Origin: Syntrophomonas sp. DTU019 | GTDB lineage: Bacteria > Bacillota > Syntrophomonadia > Syntrophomonadales > Syntrophomonadaceae | Direction of reading: 5' to 3' | NCBI GenBank assembly: GCA_913757435.1 | Contig: CAJYDM010000002.1 | Span: 496,001-560,000 of the forward strand | DNA length: 64,000 bases | Shown here: positions 49,361-58,013 of the stretch, one piece after another | Layout of the letters: each line of letters begins with the position of its first letter | How positions within the stretch are numbered: position 1 is the first letter of the stretch | Position numbers and translations under genes: made by a program | The notes under the pieces: generated by a model | What the model saw: only the letters and a program-made list of their open reading frames with translations | What the model was told of the DNA's origin: nothing | Database searches by the model: none

Positions 49361-49783
49361 TTGAGCAGAAGAAAAGCCCGAGTAGCAGCCTTCAAGGCTA
49401 TATTCCAATATGACCAGGTTCAGGCTGAACCGCAGCAGGCGTTGACCTACCTTTTTCAGGAGGATGAAGTGGGTGCGGAGAAGGACCGGGTTTTTGCCTA
49501 CGAATTGGCCAATGGAGCTGTACGACACCTGGCTGAAATCGACCAGGCTATCAAACGTTTTGCCCGGGAATGGGATTTGAACCGCATGTCAGCGGTGGAT
49601 CGCAATATCATGCGTCTAGCAGGCTTTGAGATCCTCTTTATGGAAGCCTCCGAGCCGATAGTGGCTATAGATGAAGCCGTAGAGATCGCCAAGAAGTACG
49701 GCGATGATAATTCACCAGCCTTTGTAAATGCCATTTTAGACAGGATTTTGGGTGAAAAGCATGGAACTGTTCCTGGGACTTGA
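49361..49783 (+). CDS. nusB: Transcription antitermination factor NusB
   Basis: A 140-residue NusB that, with NusE, binds boxA RNA during rRNA transcription. It begins SRRKARVAAFKAIFQYDQV and has IKRFAREWDLNRMSAVDRNI, LRLAGFEI-like MRLAGFEILFM, AIDEAVEIAKKYGDDNSPAF and VNAILDRIL at the end, all typical. TTG start nine bases after AAAGGA. It overlaps the next gene by 23 bases. Confidence 0.94.
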   Translation: MSRRKARVAAFKAIFQYDQVQAEPQQALTYLFQEDEVGAEKDRVFAYELANGAVRHLAEIDQAIKRFAREWDLNRMSAVDRNIMRLAGFEILFMEASEPIVAIDEAVEIAKKYGDDNSPAFVNAILDRILGEKHGTVPGT

Positions 49784-50759
49784 TACTAGTGCATATACCA
49801 CCTCAATGGCGGTAGTCAACAGTCGGCACGAAATCGTCGCCGACGAACGCATACCGCTCACCATAAAACCAGGAGAAAGAGGGTTGAGGCAATCACAAGC
49901 TCTCTTTTTTCATGTGCAGAATTTACCCCGGCTTTTGGAACGCCTGCCTTCAAACTTGAGTCGGAAAGTGGTCGCCATCGCAGTCAGCGCCTGGCCCAGG
50001 CGGGTGAAGGGCAGCTATATGCCGGTCTTTCTTCCCGGACTCAACCAGGCTCGGGCTTTGGCCCACTTCAATGACTTGCCCTGCTATGAGGTCAGCCATC
50101 AGGAAGGACACATCATGGCAGCTTTGCTGGGAAATGAAGAACTGCTCCAGCAAACCAGCTTCATGGCGGTTCATTTTTCCGGGGGCACCTCAGAAATCTT
50201 GAAGGTTAGCAGGCACGACCGCCAATTCCTGCAAGTGGAAGCCGGCCTTTCGGGGTTGGACTTGCATGCCGGTCAGTTGGTGGATCGGGTCGGTGTGGCC
50301 ATGGGGCTTCCGTTCCCAGCAGGTCCGGCTTTGGAAGAGCTGGCCTCCCGGTCAGACGGCCGGGATATCCCTCGTCTGGCTACCTCAGTCAGCGCTGCTG
50401 GTTTCTCCTTTTCTGGACTGGAGGCGCAGATTTTACGCCTCTTGGCTAAGGGATGCAAGCCTGAGGATATCGCCCTGGCTCTATTCCGGGCCTTGGGCAG
50501 AACTCTGGAAAAAGCCCTTTTGAAGGAAAGTGTGCGCATGGAAAGCAGTTCTGTCCTCTTGGCGGGGGGAGTCATGGCCAACCAGTTCATCAAACAACAT
50601 CTTACAGATCGTTTGTGCCACCCGGCGCGGGGATTTAAACTGTATTTTGCTGAACCCAAACTATGCAGTGATAATGCAGTCGGGGTGGCGCGGCTGGCAG
50701 TTGAGCTCTTTCAGGGGAAGCTTGCGGAGCATAAGCTCGATATAGCCCCTATGGTCTGA
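49761..50759 (+). CDS. Kae1/TsaD-like protein (paralogue)
   Basis: A 332-residue protein of the TsaD/Kae1 ASKHA fold. It has FLGLDTSAYTTSMAVV, the histidine motif VSHQEGHIMAALLG, HFSGGTSEILKV and VLLAGGVMANQFIKQ. It differs enough from the tRNA-modifying TsaD in the N-terminal and DNAVG regions to be the separate clostridial paralogue found between nusB and xseA; its own role is not known. ATG 49761 is within the end of nusB, so the genes are coupled. Confidence 0.82.
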   Translation: MELFLGLDTSAYTTSMAVVNSRHEIVADERIPLTIKPGERGLRQSQALFFHVQNLPRLLERLPSNLSRKVVAIAVSAWPRRVKGSYMPVFLPGLNQARALAHFNDLPCYEVSHQEGHIMAALLGNEELLQQTSFMAVHFSGGTSEILKVSRHDRQFLQVEAGLSGLDLHAGQLVDRVGVAMGLPFPAGPALEELASRSDGRDIPRLATSVSAAGFSFSGLEAQILRLLAKGCKPEDIALALFRALGRTLEKALLKESVRMESSSVLLAGGVMANQFIKQHLTDRLCHPARGFKLYFAEPKLCSDNAVGVARLAVELFQGKLAEHKLDIAPMV

Positions 50760-50785
50760 CAATGATATAAGGAGAGCTAATCAGA

Positions 50786-51619
50786 ATGCAAATGATATCC
50801 GGAACACAGCTAGCGGCCGAGATCCGGCAGCAAATATGTCAGCAAAACCAGAACCACGGGATAAGCCCAATTCTGGCGGTAATTCTGGTGGGAGAGATGG
50901 AAGACAGTACCGCCTATGTGAAACTGAAGCAAAAGGCCGCTGCGGATATCGGCGGGCAATGCCGGGTTGTGCATTTACCCGAGGATATAACCGCAAGAGG
51001 ACTTCTCCATGAGATTGCCATCCTCAATCAGGACCAGCAGGTGCATGGAATTATCCTGCAGCTGCCTTTGCCGCCCCATCTTCAGTCCTGGCAGGATGAT
51101 TTCTTGCAAGCCATAGCCCCGAAGAAGGATGTGGATGGATTTAATCCCGTCAACCGCGGTCTGTTGATGGGAGGGCGTCCCCTGTTCACCAGTTGCGCAG
51201 CCCTGGCTGCTATGGAGGTAATAAGCCGCTTTCTTCCAGATCTGAAAGGGCGTGAGGCCCTGTTGATCGGAGATTCCTTCGATCTCATCCTACCCCTGGC
51301 AGTGATGCTGATAGAACAAGGCTGTGAGACTCGAGTCATGCCGGAATGGAATCAAGAGGCCATTAAAGCCGATATCGTTGTGGTGGAAAAAGGTTCTGCC
51401 ATGATGTTGAAAAAAACCCATGTGAACAAAATCGGCTTGCTCATCGATGCTGGTTTCTATTGGGGTGAGGGCGGTTCCAGGGGCAATGTGGACAATGAAG
51501 ATGTGGCTCTCAAAGACGGCCTTCTGCTGCCTGTCCCCGGGGGCATAGGCCCATTGTTGATCGCCTTTTTGATGTATAATCTCTCCCGGGCCGCCTGGGA
51601 GCAAATGAGTTCATCATGA
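50786..51619 (+). CDS. folD: FolD-like protein with altered cofactor motif
   Basis: A 277-residue member of the FolD family (methylene-THF dehydrogenase/cyclohydrolase). Catalytic residues are kept: STAYVKLKQKAA with Tyr and Lys, IILQLPLPPH and KKDVDGFNP. But the segment that is normally PCTP reads FTSCAAL, the NADP loop usually GRSxIVGxP reads GDSFDLILP, and PGGVGPMT is PGGIGPLL. It may have lost dehydrogenase activity or use another cofactor. AAGGAG lies 11 bases before the ATG; xseA overlaps its end by four bases. Confidence 0.8.
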   Translation: MQMISGTQLAAEIRQQICQQNQNHGISPILAVILVGEMEDSTAYVKLKQKAAADIGGQCRVVHLPEDITARGLLHEIAILNQDQQVHGIILQLPLPPHLQSWQDDFLQAIAPKKDVDGFNPVNRGLLMGGRPLFTSCAALAAMEVISRFLPDLKGREALLIGDSFDLILPLAVMLIEQGCETRVMPEWNQEAIKADIVVVEKGSAMMLKKTHVNKIGLLIDAGFYWGEGGSRGNVDNEDVALKDGLLLPVPGGIGPLLIAFLMYNLSRAAWEQMSSS

Positions 51620-52833
51620 GAGAGTATCTCACTGTCAGCGAAGTAAATAAGCACATTGACCACCTTATGCAGACTGATGTTATCCTCTCTGATTTGTGGT
51701 TAAAAGGAGAGATATCGGGTTTTAAGCATCACCGCCAGTCGGGGCATTTTTATTTCACTTTGAAGGATCAATCCAGTGCCTTAGGTTGTGTGATGTTCAG
51801 GAGTCAGGCCAGGAGGGCTAGCATCACCCCTGAAGATGGCATGGAGGTTTTGGCCCGGGGCACGGTGTCGGTGTACGCTGTGCAGGGCAGGTATCAGCTC
51901 TATGTGCAAGAACTGAAACCTTTTGGAATTGGTGCCTGGCAGTTATACCTGGAGAAAATTCGGGAAAGGTGTCAGGCAGCAGGCTACTTCGATGCAGAAC
52001 GCAAAAGGCCTATCCCCAGTATGGTGAATCGAGTGGGCATTATCACTTCCCAGGATGGAGCGGCTTTGCAGGATATACTCAAAGTCATCCGCCAACGTCA
52101 CCCGCGCTGTCAAGTGTACTTAGTGCACAGTGCAGTGCAGGGGAACGATGCCCCCAGGGAATTGGCGGAGGGCATCCGTCTATTGAACCAGCACGGCCAT
52201 TCGGAGGTCATTATTCTGGGGCGCGGGGGAGGTTCATGGGAGGACCTGATGCCCTTTAACACCGAAGTGGTGGTGGAGGCAGTTTATAATTCCCGGATTC
52301 CTATCATAACCGCTATCGGCCATGAAGTTGATTACAGCCTCGCCGATCTGGCTACTGACCTGCGCGCTGCCACCCCAACGCAAGCCGCAGTACTGGCAGT
52401 TCCTGATATGAATCAACTGGAATCGACCGTAATCAGGCAGCAGCAGCGCCTGGTGGGAGCAATGGACCGACTTTTAAGCAAGAATATGGAGAGGCTCGAC
52501 CGAACCATGATGAACAAGGTGTGGAGAGACCCGCTTCAGCTGGTCAAACAACGTGAAGAACGATTGCGGCAGGTTGGACTGAGGCTCGATAAGACCATGA
52601 AGGGCCTCTTTGAGCAGAGGTCGGCTAATCTGGCCCTGTTGACGGCTAGACTGGACGGAATGAGCCCGCTTAAAACCATGCAACGAGGCTATGCCATGGT
52701 TAGATCAGGCCAGCGGATCATCAGCAGAGGAGAACAGGTGGAGATCGGGGACAGGCTGCAGGTTTGTCTGGAAAATGCTGATCTCAGCGTGGAAGTGAGG
52801 GCAAAGGAGGCTGTATCGAGGTGGAGGGGATGA
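51616..52833 (+). CDS. xseA: Exodeoxyribonuclease VII large subunit
   Basis: A 405-residue XseA. The N-terminal OB domain has LTVSEVNKHIDHLMQTD, WLKGEISGFKHHRQSGHFYF; the catalytic part has VGIITSQDGAALQDILKVIR, ILGRGGGSWEDLMPFN and AIGHEVDYSLADLATDLRA; a long helical tail ends with PLKTMQRGYAMVRS. With XseB it cuts single-stranded DNA in repair. It overlaps both neighbours. Confidence 0.94.
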   Translation: MREYLTVSEVNKHIDHLMQTDVILSDLWLKGEISGFKHHRQSGHFYFTLKDQSSALGCVMFRSQARRASITPEDGMEVLARGTVSVYAVQGRYQLYVQELKPFGIGAWQLYLEKIRERCQAAGYFDAERKRPIPSMVNRVGIITSQDGAALQDILKVIRQRHPRCQVYLVHSAVQGNDAPRELAEGIRLLNQHGHSEVIILGRGGGSWEDLMPFNTEVVVEAVYNSRIPIITAIGHEVDYSLADLATDLRAATPTQAAVLAVPDMNQLESTVIRQQQRLVGAMDRLLSKNMERLDRTMMNKVWRDPLQLVKQREERLRQVGLRLDKTMKGLFEQRSANLALLTARLDGMSPLKTMQRGYAMVRSGQRIISRGEQVEIGDRLQVCLENADLSVEVRAKEAVSRWRG

Positions 52834-53036
52834 AATTTGAAAAGGCCTTAGAGAGGCTGGAAGAGATCGTAGACCAGCTGGAAAGTGGCAGTTTGGATCT
52901 GGAGACCGCGGTCAGACTCTTTGAAGAGGGTATTGCCTTGTCGGTTCGATGCCAGCAGGAGCTGCAAAAAGCAGAAGGACAAATCCAGCAGTTGGTTAAG
53001 AAACTGGAGGGCGGATGGGAGATTGCCGACATCTAA
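52830..53036 (+). CDS. xseB: Exodeoxyribonuclease VII small subunit
   Basis: A 68-residue two-helix protein, FEKALERLEEIVDQLESGSL and LETAVRLFEEGIALSVRCQQ, the XseB signature. ATG 52830 overlaps the xseA stop and follows GAGGTGGAGGGG. It is followed by ispA after 32 bases. Confidence 0.93.
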   Translation: MKFEKALERLEEIVDQLESGSLDLETAVRLFEEGIALSVRCQQELQKAEGQIQQLVKKLEGGWEIADI

Positions 53037-53068
53037 AGAAATACCTACGGTTGCAGGGAGACAAAATA

Positions 53069-53971
53069 ATGGAATTTGACCAGACCAGGTTTTACGAACA
53101 GTTACAAGTACGAAAAACCAGCATAGAACAACATCTTCAGAGATACCTGCCGGTGGAGGCTTACCCGCCAGTGATACACCAGGCCATGAATTATGCTGTT
53201 TCAAATGGGGGTAAAAGACTGCGCCCTATTATGACCGCAGAAGGGGCCATATTGGCCGGTAAGCCGGCCCAAATGGTGATTCCTACTGCCTGTGCCATCG
53301 AGATGATACACTGCTATTCACTGGTACATGATGACCTTCCGGCCATGGATGATGACGACTTGAGGCGCGGCCAGCCCACCTGTCATATCGTTTATGGTGA
53401 GGCCAATGCCATTCTGACCGGAGATGCCCTGCTCAGCCGGGCCTTCGAATTGATGGCTCTTAATGCTGCTGAGCCAGGTATTGATCCCCGTAATGTGGTC
53501 AGAGCTATAGAGGAGGTAGCCAGGGCTATTGGCAGCACCGGCATGATCGGCGGGCAGGTCTTAGATCTGCAATGGGAAGGACAACAGATCAGGCTTGAAG
53601 ATCTGCAACGCCTGCACCTGTTGAAAACCGGGGCTCTTTTCCAGGCTGCCCTTAAGGCCGGAGCCATTCTGGCCGGGATGAGTGGTGAGCCTCTTAAGGC
53701 TCTGGATAATTACACCCGGCATTTCGGGCTGGCATTTCAGATCAGTGACGACATTCTCGATGTTAGCGGCGACCAGGAGATTATCGGTAAGCCGGTGGGG
53801 AGTGACCAAAAAAACCAGAAAACCACCTATGTGAGCCTTTTTGGCCTGGAAGCCGCACGAGAACTGGCCCGCCAGAGTGTTGAAGAATGCCATAACGCCC
53901 TTTGTGGTTTCGGGGAGGAGGCCGATTTTCTGCGCGATCTGGCCTGCTTTGCGCTGCTGCGCGAAAGCTAG
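53069..53971 (+). CDS. ispA: Polyprenyl (farnesyl) diphosphate synthase
   Basis: A 300-residue prenyl transferase that joins isopentenyl units to form farnesyl diphosphate. The first aspartate motif is DDLPAMDDDDLRRG and the second DDILD, with GGKRLRPIM and GQVLDLQWEG between. Spacing is that of IspA. ATG 53069 is eight bases after AGGGAG. Behind it lies the OLE RNA and then dxs, which starts the same pathway. Confidence 0.93.
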   Translation: MEFDQTRFYEQLQVRKTSIEQHLQRYLPVEAYPPVIHQAMNYAVSNGGKRLRPIMTAEGAILAGKPAQMVIPTACAIEMIHCYSLVHDDLPAMDDDDLRRGQPTCHIVYGEANAILTGDALLSRAFELMALNAAEPGIDPRNVVRAIEEVARAIGSTGMIGGQVLDLQWEGQQIRLEDLQRLHLLKTGALFQAALKAGAILAGMSGEPLKALDNYTRHFGLAFQISDDILDVSGDQEIIGKPVGSDQKNQKTTYVSLFGLEAARELARQSVEECHNALCGFGEEADFLRDLACFALLRES

Positions 53972-54083
53972 CAGGTTGACCTGCATACCCATCATTGGGA
54001 GCGCATGCCTTTGCTGCAAAGGAGAATTTGGCCTCAAAGGGAATAACAAGCGTAAATACGGGCAATCATGGCGTTTATCACAA

Positions 54084-54113
54084 CTGGAAGGGTATTTTTA
54101 TACATGATATAAT
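54084..54113 (+). promoter_or_regulatory. Promoter of the OLE RNA
   Basis: A perfect TATAAT at 54108-54113 is preceded at 18 bases by CTGGAA, a weak -35. The predicted start near 54120 falls just before the 5' arm of the OLE terminal stem. Confidence 0.5.
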
Positions 54114-54119
54114 ATAGTA

Positions 54120-54705
54120 CTGAAAGGGCTGGCAAAAGGTTGCAGTATTCTAGTCAACCCTATCGGTTTTGAAGACGGGGCTAAAAATCCGTTAAGGGCA
54201 CATCGATGAAGCTTCTGGTGTCGGCTTGTGACGCCCAGTCAGGGGTCGATGCTGGGAGTTAAGGATGTGTGGGGAATCCGCAACGGCATGCGGGCTCTAC
54301 CCAAACGTCCGTGGAGGCTCGCCATTCAGGTGGTGGGAAAACCTGCATTCCGGTAACAAAGCTGGGTGTAGTGTAGCCTGCCTTGAGTGGGGGCGGCGAA
54401 TGAGCTTTTGTGAGTTGTACTTATCTTGGCCGAGATGGTGTGGCTTGCTCTGAAACCGTCGCTGCAAAAGAGGCTAGAAACCGATGTGGGTTGTTGAGGA
54501 AAACTCCTAGACTGAGTGCTATATGCACGGTTTGTTGAGGATTAAAGTGCGTACTAAGTGGTAATCCAGTTCTGTCGGCGGTGACGCGGCAGAGCAGGCG
54601 TAAAGGGAAATCGCCCATTTGGCAACAATTGGGTGTCCTGCTGGGAAAACCGTCTGGACCTAAGTCGCAGCGTTTACTCAATAGACAACCTTTTGCCAGA
54701 ACCGT
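54120..54705 (+). ncRNA. ole: Putative OLE RNA (ornate, large, extremophilic)
   Basis: The 756 bp between ispA and oapA hold no supportable reading frame. They do have a good TATAAT and a perfect 14-bp long-range pairing: CTGGCAAAAGGTTG at 54129-54142 with CAACCTTTTGCCAG at 54686-54699, closing an RNA of about 570 bases. OLE RNAs are about 600 bases long and lie in Firmicutes exactly here, between ispA and oapA-dxs. With OapA they form a membrane-bound ribonucleoprotein linked to cold, alcohol and magnesium responses. The call rests on position, size, terminal pairing and the adjacent partner gene; no covariance model was run. Confidence 0.82.
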
Positions 54706-54727
54706 TGTTTTCGGAGGAAAAATCAGC

Positions 54728-55294
54728 TTGTCTGGTTACATACGCAAAAACCATCTGATTTCGGCCCTAATTATGGGCTTTTTAACCTTTGTGATAGCTC
54801 TGTTGATGAGCATCGGTTCTGAGGGACTGGTCAAAACGGCCAATCATATCGCCGTAGCCATTACTCTGCTCTTAATCATCATGTTACTGGGGATTGTATT
54901 TGATACTATAGGAACAGCTGTCACTGCAGCAGAATTGCCGCCTTTTAATGCCAGGGCGGCAAAAAAAGTATTTGGGGCCCGGCAAGCGGTAAAATTGATT
55001 CATAACGCAGGTTTGGTAGCAAACTTCTGCAATGATGTGGTGGGCGACATCGCCGGGACCTTAAGCGGCGCTATCGGAGCCGGGATCGCTATAAGTCTGT
55101 TGAGGAGTTATCCTTTAATCGATGCGGTCTGGACCGGTGCAGTCATGACCAGTCTGATCGCCGCAACAACTGTAGCCGGAAAAGCCCTGGGAAAACACCT
55201 CGCCGTCAACCACGCCAATAAGATCGTATTTCGAGTGGCGGTTGTCATGGGCTGGTGGGAGAATGTTACCGGGATTGAATTTTTTAAGAAGTAG
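54728..55294 (+). CDS. oapA: OLE RNA-associated protein OapA
   Basis: A 188-residue membrane protein with about four hydrophobic segments (ALIMGFLTFVIALLMSIG, HIAVAITLLLIIMLLGIVF, SGAIGAGIAISLLRSYP, AVMTSLIAATTVAGKALG) and the conserved stretch FDTIGTAVTAAELPPFNAR. OapA binds OLE RNA and holds it at the membrane. TTG 54728 is used, about ten bases after GGAGG; the open frame upstream overlaps the RNA. dxs follows after 11 bases. Confidence 0.85.
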   Translation: MSGYIRKNHLISALIMGFLTFVIALLMSIGSEGLVKTANHIAVAITLLLIIMLLGIVFDTIGTAVTAAELPPFNARAAKKVFGARQAVKLIHNAGLVANFCNDVVGDIAGTLSGAIGAGIAISLLRSYPLIDAVWTGAVMTSLIAATTVAGKALGKHLAVNHANKIVFRVAVVMGWWENVTGIEFFKK

Positions 55295-55305
55295 AAGGTG
55301 TATCC

Positions 55306-57216
55306 GTGTCTTTATTGGACAAAATCGAATCTCCGCAGGATTTGCGGCAATTGGATAAGGCCCAAATGATACTTCTGGCTGATGAGATCCGGGAATTGTT
55401 GATAAATAGTGTTTCCGCATGCGGGGGCCATCTGGCTTCAAACTTGGGCGTAGTGGAATTGACTCTGGCCCTGCATTATGTTTTTGATACCAACACGGAC
55501 CGGGTCATCTGGGACGTCGGCCATCAGAGTTATGTACATAAGATCTTGACCGGGCGCCGTCAGCAGATGTCCACTCTGCGCCAATTAGGGGGACTATCTG
55601 GCTTTCCCAAGACCGAAGAATCCAATCACGACGCCTTTAACACCGGGCATAGCAGCACTTCAATCTCTGCTGCCTTGGGGATGGCTTTGGCCCGGGACCT
55701 GATGAAGCAAAAGTATTCAGTGGTGGCTGTAATCGGCGATGGCGCTCTGACCGGAGGCATGGCATTTGAAGCCCTCAACCATGCCGGACATCAGGGGTGT
55801 GACCTGACCGTACTATTAAACGATAATGAGATGTCCATTTCCAAAAATGTCGGGGCTTTATCGGGTTATTTGAACCGTCTGCGCACCGACCCCTCCTATT
55901 CCCGTACCAAAGAAGAGATAGAATCTCGCTTAAACCGCATTCCGGCTATCGGTCCCAACATCGCCCGGGCGGCCGGAAGGATGAAGGATATGGTAAAACA
56001 CCTGGTGGTGCCGGGGATTCTCTTCGAAGAACTGGGTTTTACCTATATCGGGCCGGTCAACGGGCACAATTTGGATGAGTTGTACTTGATGCTGAACAAT
56101 GCCAAACAGATGAAGGGCCCGGTATTGATCCATGTCATAACCCAGAAGGGGCGGGGCTATGAACCAGCCAGTCTGGAACCCGACCTTTTCCACGGTATCG
56201 GACCTTTTAATGTTGAGACCGGTCACCCTTTAAAGAAATCATTGCTGACTTATACTGAAATCTTCGGCAAATATATGCTGGAGCGTGCTAAAACCGACCC
56301 CAGCATGGTAGCCATTACTGCTGCCATGACCAGCGGCACCGGCTTGACGGCTTTTGCATCCTGTTACCCGCAGCGTTTTTTTGATGTGGGTATATGTGAA
56401 CAGCATGCCGTTACTTTGGCGGCAGGCATGGCCAGGTCCGGGTTAAGGCCGGTAGTGGCTATTTATTCTACCTTTCTGCAGCGAGCCTATGATCAAATCA
56501 TCCACGATGTAGCCCTGCAGAATCTGCCGGTGATATTTGCTATAGACCGGGCCGGGCTGGTGGGCGAAGATGGACCCACCCACCACGGGGTGTTCGACCT
56601 GGCCTATCTGAGGAGCATTCCTAATCTCACCGTGATGGCTCCCTCTGATAAGGAAGAGCTTATCAAAATGCTGGACCTGGCCTTCACTATGGAGGGACCG
56701 GTAGCCATCCGTTATCCGCGCGGGGTGGCGGAAAGCCATGCTGCGGAAGCTGACGCCACGGTTGTGCCCGGCAAGGCCAGGCTGATATGTGAAGGCCGGG
56801 ATCTCACCATCATGGCCATTGGCAGAGCGGTGAATATAGCCCGGGATGTAGTAGCCAAACTAAACCAGGCCGGTATCGCCGCCGCTCTGTTGGATGCTCG
56901 TTTTGCCAAACCGGTGGATAGTGCCAGCATTTTGCAGCGCGCCCAGAGCGGTGCGCCACTGGTGACTATGGAAGAAAACAGCTTAAAGGGCGGATTCGGC
57001 AGCGCAGTAACCGAAGTCCTGGCTGAATCTGGTGTAGCCTCCGGTTGTATGCAATTGGGCATTCCGGATGAGTTTATCGGACACGGCAAGACCGAGTTGT
57101 TATTCGAGTATCTCAACCTGGATGCTGATGCCATTGTGGAGGGTATAATAAAACGCTGGCCGCAGCTGCTCAAAAAAGGGCATGAAGTGGAGTTGCTGAA
57201 GATTGTCAAAGGTTAG
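55306..57216 (+). CDS. dxs: 1-deoxy-D-xylulose-5-phosphate synthase
   Basis: A 636-residue thiamine-diphosphate enzyme that makes DXP from pyruvate and glyceraldehyde-3-phosphate, first step of the MEP isoprenoid pathway. Motifs are GGHLASNLGVVELTLALHYV, the ThDP site IGDGALTGGMAFEALN with LNDNEMSIS, DVGICEQHAVTLAAGMA, and EDGPTHHGVFDLAYLR. GTG start after AAGGTG. The 3' end overlaps tlyA by 14 bases. Confidence 0.95.
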   Translation: MSLLDKIESPQDLRQLDKAQMILLADEIRELLINSVSACGGHLASNLGVVELTLALHYVFDTNTDRVIWDVGHQSYVHKILTGRRQQMSTLRQLGGLSGFPKTEESNHDAFNTGHSSTSISAALGMALARDLMKQKYSVVAVIGDGALTGGMAFEALNHAGHQGCDLTVLLNDNEMSISKNVGALSGYLNRLRTDPSYSRTKEEIESRLNRIPAIGPNIARAAGRMKDMVKHLVVPGILFEELGFTYIGPVNGHNLDELYLMLNNAKQMKGPVLIHVITQKGRGYEPASLEPDLFHGIGPFNVETGHPLKKSLLTYTEIFGKYMLERAKTDPSMVAITAAMTSGTGLTAFASCYPQRFFDVGICEQHAVTLAAGMARSGLRPVVAIYSTFLQRAYDQIIHDVALQNLPVIFAIDRAGLVGEDGPTHHGVFDLAYLRSIPNLTVMAPSDKEELIKMLDLAFTMEGPVAIRYPRGVAESHAAEADATVVPGKARLICEGRDLTIMAIGRAVNIARDVVAKLNQAGIAAALLDARFAKPVDSASILQRAQSGAPLVTMEENSLKGGFGSAVTEVLAESGVASGCMQLGIPDEFIGHGKTELLFEYLNLDADAIVEGIIKRWPQLLKKGHEVELLKIVKG

Positions 57217-58012
57217 GTTGGATGTCTTGGTTCATCAGAGGTCGCTGGCCGCAAGCCGCGAAAAAGCCCAGGCTATGATTCAGGCCGGGCAGATAATGGT
57301 AGACGGTCAGCGGATGGATAAACCCGGTACACTGGTCGCAGAACAAGCCGATATTGAGGTACATGGCGACAAGCTCAGATATGTCAGCCGGGGAGGTCTG
57401 AAGTTAGAAAAGGCCCTGGAATGCTTCAAGGTGGACTGCCAGTACAAAGTGGTATTAGACGTGGGGGCTTCTACCGGCGGCTATACTGACTGCGTGCTGC
57501 AAAATGGGGCTAGACGGGTGTATGCGGTGGACGTTGGCTATGGCCAGCTGGATTGGACGCTGCGCAATGATCCCCGGGTCATCAACCTGGAAAGGACCAA
57601 TATCCGCTATATCAGCAGTGAACAACTGCCTGAGCTGATGGATATTATAACCATAGATGTGTCATTTATTTCCGCCACCCTGGTCTTACCGGCTATAAGG
57701 CCCTGGCTGAAGCCTGGAGGGCGGATTATCTGCCTGGTAAAGCCGCAATTCGAGGCAGGCCGGGAAAAAGTGGGGAAAAAGGGAGTAGTCCGGGATTCGC
57801 AGGTGCATATAGAGGTAATTGAGAAAGTCATAAACTGTGCGCTCGGTCTGGATCTAGGTCTGGCAGGAATTACCTTCTCGCCTGTCAAAGGTCCCAAAGG
57901 CAACATAGAATACTTGTTATTGCTTGAAACGCAAGATCAGCCCCTGAATAAGGATTGGCAATACCTGGTGCGGGATGTGGTTGATGAGGCCCACCAGCGG
58001 TTAGGAAAATGA
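57203..58012 (+). CDS. tlyA: TlyA family rRNA 2'-O-methyltransferase
   Basis: A 269-residue protein with an N-terminal S4 RNA-binding domain (VRLDVLVHQRSLAASREKAQ) and an FtsJ-like methyltransferase domain (VVLDVGASTGGYTDCVLQNG, VYAVDVGYGQLDWTLRND, IDVSFISATLVLPAIRP). TlyA methylates 16S and 23S rRNA. TTG 57203 gives the usual family start and overlaps dxs. nadK follows after one base. Confidence 0.92.
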   Translation: MSKVRLDVLVHQRSLAASREKAQAMIQAGQIMVDGQRMDKPGTLVAEQADIEVHGDKLRYVSRGGLKLEKALECFKVDCQYKVVLDVGASTGGYTDCVLQNGARRVYAVDVGYGQLDWTLRNDPRVINLERTNIRYISSEQLPELMDIITIDVSFISATLVLPAIRPWLKPGGRIICLVKPQFEAGREKVGKKGVVRDSQVHIEVIEKVINCALGLDLGLAGITFSPVKGPKGNIEYLLLLETQDQPLNKDWQYLVRDVVDEAHQRLGK

Positions 58013-58013
58013 G

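Noticed and set aside
54265-54453. Short reading frames inside the OLE region
   Set aside because: No ribosome sites and no recognisable protein; they lie between the two arms of the terminal RNA stem.
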